Shown piece after piece: positions 60,233 through 64,000 of a DNA stretch of 64,000 nt. This DNA comes from Ecdyonurus torrentis (lineage: Eukaryota > Arthropoda > Insecta > Ephemeroptera > Heptageniidae): assembly GCA_949318235.1 (NCBI GenBank), contig OX439133.1:25777229-25841228 (forward strand), read 5' to 3'. Both the position numbers and the translations under genes were made by a program. Each line of letters begins with the position of its first letter. Position 1 is the first letter of the stretch. A model generated the notes under the pieces. That model did not search any database. It saw only the letters and a list, made by a program, of their open reading frames with translations, and was not told the origin of the DNA.

Positions 60233-60915
60233 CAAATTTTGTGAATTTTGTAAAAAGTGGGTCGGAAAATAGCCTTATAATTACTTTTCTGTTAGTCACA
60301 CGGGAAAACTTTAAAAACTAAATTATTGCTATTAAGTTTTTGCAACTTTTTGTTGGAGGGCGCGCTGACCTTGACACACGCCAACAATCAAATAGGGCTC
60401 TTTAAATCGAAAAAATGTTTGGAAAAATTAGCAATCCACAGCTTTTTGGAAAATAAGATTTGCCAATTTTTAACCTTATATTTCTTCTATCCGAAACTGT
60501 TAAAAAATGTATGGACTGGTAAAAAGTCTTTAAGTTATCAAAGTTTTAGTGCGGCAAAGTAAGAGATTTGCTTACTTTTCTTTGCTAACGAGGAATGTAA
60601 CCTTACATAAATTACATTTTCTCAATAAATACTTATTACTTTTCAAACTTTAAAAATTATTAATGTACAATATATTTTGAGAAACATTTAAGCTATTTTC
60701 ATTTAAGCACGTTCTATACAAATGTATGCTTCGTGTGTAGCTAAGAAGCTGAAAGAGTTGCCTACGTACGCAGGCAAATTGTGGAAATATAGCGTGGTTA
60801 CATTTATATAAAAGTTGACGCCATTTGTGAGCACTAAATAACTTGAATATAGGTTTTTGAAAATTATAAATACTCTTATAATACTTAAGCTTAAAAATAC
60901 TCAGCAAACACTATT
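60233..60915. other. Unassigned stretch
   Basis: Some normal-composition text (60340-60400) but no credible open frame or family match. Confidence 0.45.
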
Positions 60916-61113
<198 letters not shown>

Positions 61114-61291
61114 GTCTTTCACTTATTCTTTTAATACGTTTAATTGAAATGCGAGAAAAATAATAAACTTATTTAACTTGTACAAAAAAAAAAAAACAAA
61201 AAAAAAACGAAAAACAAATACAATATCTTATATATATAATATATATATATATATATGAAACAAATAAATTTTGCCTTACCTTTAAGACGTG

Positions 61292-61365
<74 letters not shown>
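61114..61365. repeat. AT-rich stretch with (TA)n arrays
   Basis: TA arrays at about 61231-61256 and 61297-61364, directly before the tRNA-containing units. Confidence 0.8.
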
Positions 61366-61368
<3 letters not shown>

Positions 61369-61542
61369 TAAACTTCAAATGATATAGTTTTCCTTCACTA
61401 CACATAGTGTAGATCAGAACTCCACGAGATGGCGATATTTGTATCAAAGTATAATATATAAATATTTGAAAATATTTATCTAGCACTATAACACCATCTG
61501 AGACGAATCATATAAATGCAAATAAAGTCAAACAGTTAAAAG

Positions 61543-61623
61543 GGACGACGGCGGCCGGAATCGAACCGACAACCTTTTGGATTTGCGCTCCACTGCTCTG
61601 ACCATTGAGCTACAGCGGCGTCC
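61543..61623 (-). tRNA. tRNA-like sequence, copy 1 (probable tRNA-derived element)
   Basis: On the minus strand: A box TAGCTCAATGG, B box GGTTCGATTCC, D arm GCTC/GAGC, T arm GTCGG-TTCGATT-CCGGC, and a TTTT terminator just after. The anticodon loop GCGCAAA would read GCA (Cys), but position 33 is C, not the universal T. The acceptor stem pairs at only about five of seven positions. Pol III-transcribable, probably not a working tRNA. Confidence 0.55.
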
Positions 61624-61807
61624 AATTCTACCTTGATTCTTTACTTGCATTTACACAATTCTTATGACGACAAACGGTCGCCTTATTGGCTGCCTGAGGG
61701 CACCTGTTTTTACAAACCAGCCTCTCTTTAAACAGCTGACTCCCCTCTTGCGAGGGGGAAATTTACCCGTGCGGCGGGATTTATGTGTTTAAACTTCAAA
61801 TGATATA

Positions 61808-63153
61808 GGGGGCTTTCACGTTTCAAAAATTTTCCTTTTGCCGCTAAAATTTTGACGACCCGCCCCCTTTCCACAAGCTGCAGCGCCATCTGGCGCCATT
61901 GTTGAGTAGAACATGAAGCTTGGGCCCGTAAAAGTAATGCAAAACATCGTTTTGGTTTTCATTTTTTAAGGATTTCGTATAATTAATTGAATAAAATCTC
62001 ATGAATTAAATTATTTATTGATATATTAAGTTTGCATTAGCCGATCAACAGAACGAATTTAGCTCGTATTAGGGGAGATATATGAAATTAAACAAGGCCC
62101 TTGTTCTCGCTTCGCCTTCAAGATTGTCCACATTACGGGAAGTATTTTCATTACTATAATTGCATTAAATTTACTGTAGAACTATTACTTTGTGTATTTT
62201 ATTCTTCTATTTGCAGATTTTACATAATATATAGTGTACTACGGCAACTTGTAGCACCAAAATCGTCCACACGAGAAGACGATCCAACATGGCGCGTTTT
62301 CCTTTGGCCCATCAATAGTTTGGAATGAAAATACGTATTTAATAACGAATTAAGGGTTCAATTTATATCATGTATTTATGTACTTTTATCTATAAATATA
62401 TAATAATATGAGTGATATGTAAAGAAAAGTAATCATGATAACCAATAAAAGGAAAGCTTGTGTAAATATGTGTCTACAACATACACATACCGGTAGTCTT
62501 TTGATGAGCTTGCTGCGGTAATAAAGCATTTTGATTGTAATTGAGACAATTATAGTTTAAGAAACGTGATATATTACGACTTACGACCTAGAATATGTGC
62601 TTGTACCGAATAATATTAACTAGACTGTTGCATGCATCATAAATACTAAAAGTTTGCCGGTAACAAAAATGCATTATTTCGAGGCATGTATGTATATTCC
62701 GCATGCAAAGGGCTAATAAAAATGTTTTTTAATAAAAAAGATACTGCATTTTAAAGTTATTCTTATATGATATGCTATAATTTATAGAAGTGAAATATGT
62801 TTTATTCTCAAAGAAACATCGTATTATTGTTTTAAAAGGTCAAATTTTATGAAGTACGCTAAAGATAAATTTTCATACTGCTACCACAAGAACACTTCAT
62901 ATATTTGAGAAATAAAATAAGTTTAAACTCCAAAATAGCTTATCAAATTTATGTAATAGACGGGCAAGATGTGTCTTAATTTAATTATTAGCAAATATGT
63001 AACTATTCAGCTCATTATTATGAAATAACTCGACGTAAACTTCATGCTTTTAGCATACATTTCCCTCTAAAATTCAATTTGATCAACATGAAGATGGCTG
63101 CCACGGTGGCGCGAGGATTTAAATTCCTTTGATGACGTCATGCGCAAGCCCCC
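61808..63153. mobile_element. 1346-bp DNA transposon inserted in the tRNA-like array
   Basis: Inverted ends GGGGGCTTTCACG and the complement of GGGGGCTTGCGCATGACG, flanked by TATA at 61804-61807 and 63154-63157. The next unit junction (63568-63585) shows the uninterrupted site with a single TATA, so the insertion is clear. Interior is AT-rich, with gcgccatctggcgccattg near one end and gaagatggctgccacgg near the other. No transposase frame; a TTG-started open stretch at 62101-62328 has no domain. Confidence 0.85.
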
Positions 63154-63313
63154 TATAGTTTTCCTTCACTACACATAGTGTAGATCAGAACTCCACGAGA
63201 TGGCGATATTTGTATCAAAGTATAATATATAAATATTTGAAAATATTTATCTAGCACTATAACACCATCTGAGACGAATCATATAAATGCAAATAAAGTC
63301 AAACAGTTAAAAG

Positions 63314-63394
63314 GGACGACGGCGGCCGGAATCGAACCGACAACCTTTTGGATTTGCGCTCCACTGCTCTGACCATTGAGCTACAGCGGCGTCC
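63314..63394 (-). tRNA. tRNA-like sequence, copy 2
   Basis: By eye identical to copy 1 in the same 421-bp unit context, including A and B boxes and the TTTT terminator. Same anticodon-loop and acceptor-stem defects. Confidence 0.55.
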
Positions 63395-63892
63395 AATTCT
63401 ACCTTGATTCTTTACTTGCATTTACACAATTCTTATGACGACAAACGGTCGCCTTATTGGCTGCCTGAGGGCACCTGTTTTTACAAACCAGCCTCTCTTT
63501 AAACAGCTGACTCCCCTCTTGCGAGGGGGAAATTTACCCGTGCGGCGGGATTTATGTGTTTAAACTTCAAATGATATAGTTTTCCTTCACTACACATAGT
63601 GTAGATCAGAACTCCACGAGATGGCGATATTTGTATCAAAGTATAATATATAAATATTTGAAAATATTTATCTAGCACTATAACACCATCTGAGACGAAT
63701 CATATAAATGCAAATAAAGTCAAACAGTTAAAAGAGACGACGGCGGCCCGATTTTTTCCCCCTCGCAAGAGGGGAGTCAGCTGTTTAAAGAGAGGCTGGT
63801 TTGTAAAAACAGGTGCCCTCAGGCAGCCAATAAGGCGACCGTTTGTCGTCATAAGAATTGTGTAAATGCAAGTAAAGAATCAAGGTAGAATT

Positions 63893-63973
63893 GGACGCCG
63901 CTGTAGCTCAATGGTCAGAGCAGTGGAGCGCAAATCCAAAAGGTTGTCGGTTCGATTCCGGCCGCCGTCGTCC
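63893..63973 (+). tRNA. tRNA-like sequence, copy 3 (inverted unit)
   Basis: A box at 63904-63914, B box at 63949-63959, TTTT at 63975-63978. Opposite orientation to the other two copies, by eye with the same sequence. Confidence 0.55.
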
Positions 63974-64000
63974 CTTTTAACTGTTTGACTTTATTTGCAT

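Larger units (their letters stand above)
61366..64000. repeat. Array of 421-bp units with tRNA-like core, tandem and inverted
   Basis: Units start gttttccttcactacacata at 61387, 63158 and 63579. Spacing between the last two is 421 bp; the first unit also runs 421 bp to 61807, where a transposon interrupts. The third unit is cut in its tRNA-like part (about 63748) and joined to an inverted unit (about 63755-64000), which continues past the window. Each unit also carries cttgcgagggggaaatttac and cgtcataagaattgtgtaaa (either strand). Confidence 0.9.

Noticed and set aside
61543..61623. Functional tRNA-Cys gene
   Set aside because: Non-T at position 33, weak acceptor pairing and amplification with its flanks argue for a tRNA-derived repeat; kept as tRNA-like with lower confidence.
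62101..62328. 75-codon frame inside the 1346-bp transposon
   Set aside because: TTG start, no domain or codon pattern of a gene.

Overview
The window is eukaryotic nuclear DNA from an invertebrate animal. It is strongly AT-rich, crowded with long microsatellites and homopolymer runs, and built mostly of transposons and short non-autonomous repeats. One host coding exon is visible: the first coding exon of a rhodopsin-class neuropeptide-type receptor (minus strand, 40585-40989), ending at a clean splice donor. The receptor style, the AT-richness and a LINE carrying a 2A-like motif fit a protostome invertebrate. The species cannot be named from the sequence, and most of the window could be intron or flank of this receptor gene.

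Layout. 1-11940: short repeats (families A, B, C, G, H, K below), foldback elements, an antisense LINE tail and long microsatellites. 11941-22019: a complete, apparently young Ty3/gypsy-type LTR retrotransposon with two 1161-bp LTRs (one mismatch seen by eye), a 4-bp GACA target duplication, a 937-codon Gag with a 24-residue repeat array, and a pol frame reached through a -1 slippery heptamer. 22385-26760: a nest in which one family A repeat holds a foldback element, a hAT-type transposon (itself holding a 5'-truncated LINE) and a family C repeat. 26761-40580: repeats, giant microsatellites and AT-rich filler. 40585-40989: the receptor exon. 41258-45440: microsatellites, repeats and a ~640-bp foldback. 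45440-50566: an apparently intact LINE with one 1109-codon endonuclease-RT frame and a 2A-like motif, then a ~270-bp palindrome and a second LINE tail. 50567-56549: repeats. 56557-58761: a second hAT-type element. 58762-61365: microsatellites. 61366-64000: tandem and inverted copies of a 421-bp unit with a tRNA-like core, one junction of which has taken a 1346-bp transposon.

Repeat families (my labels). A: ~340-360 bp, TTAA-flanked, ends near AGGAATAGACC, internal CTGACGTCA. B: ~325-350 bp, TTAA-flanked, inverted ends GGGAGTAGGGTACCGAC. C: ~260-310 bp, ends near TAGGGTGTATGCAT. D: ~165-bp palindrome. G: ~235 bp, ends CACGGAAAA. H, I, K, M, N: further shared blocks. None codes for protein; they look like MITEs mobilised by transposases not encoded here. 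The retroelements carry their own enzymes: Gag-protease-RT-RNaseH-integrase for the LTR element, and endonuclease-RT for the LINE.

Limits: repeat boundaries were read by eye, and no alignment, database or folding program was run. Several apparent open frames start at GTG or TTG or lie in microsatellites and were not accepted as genes.
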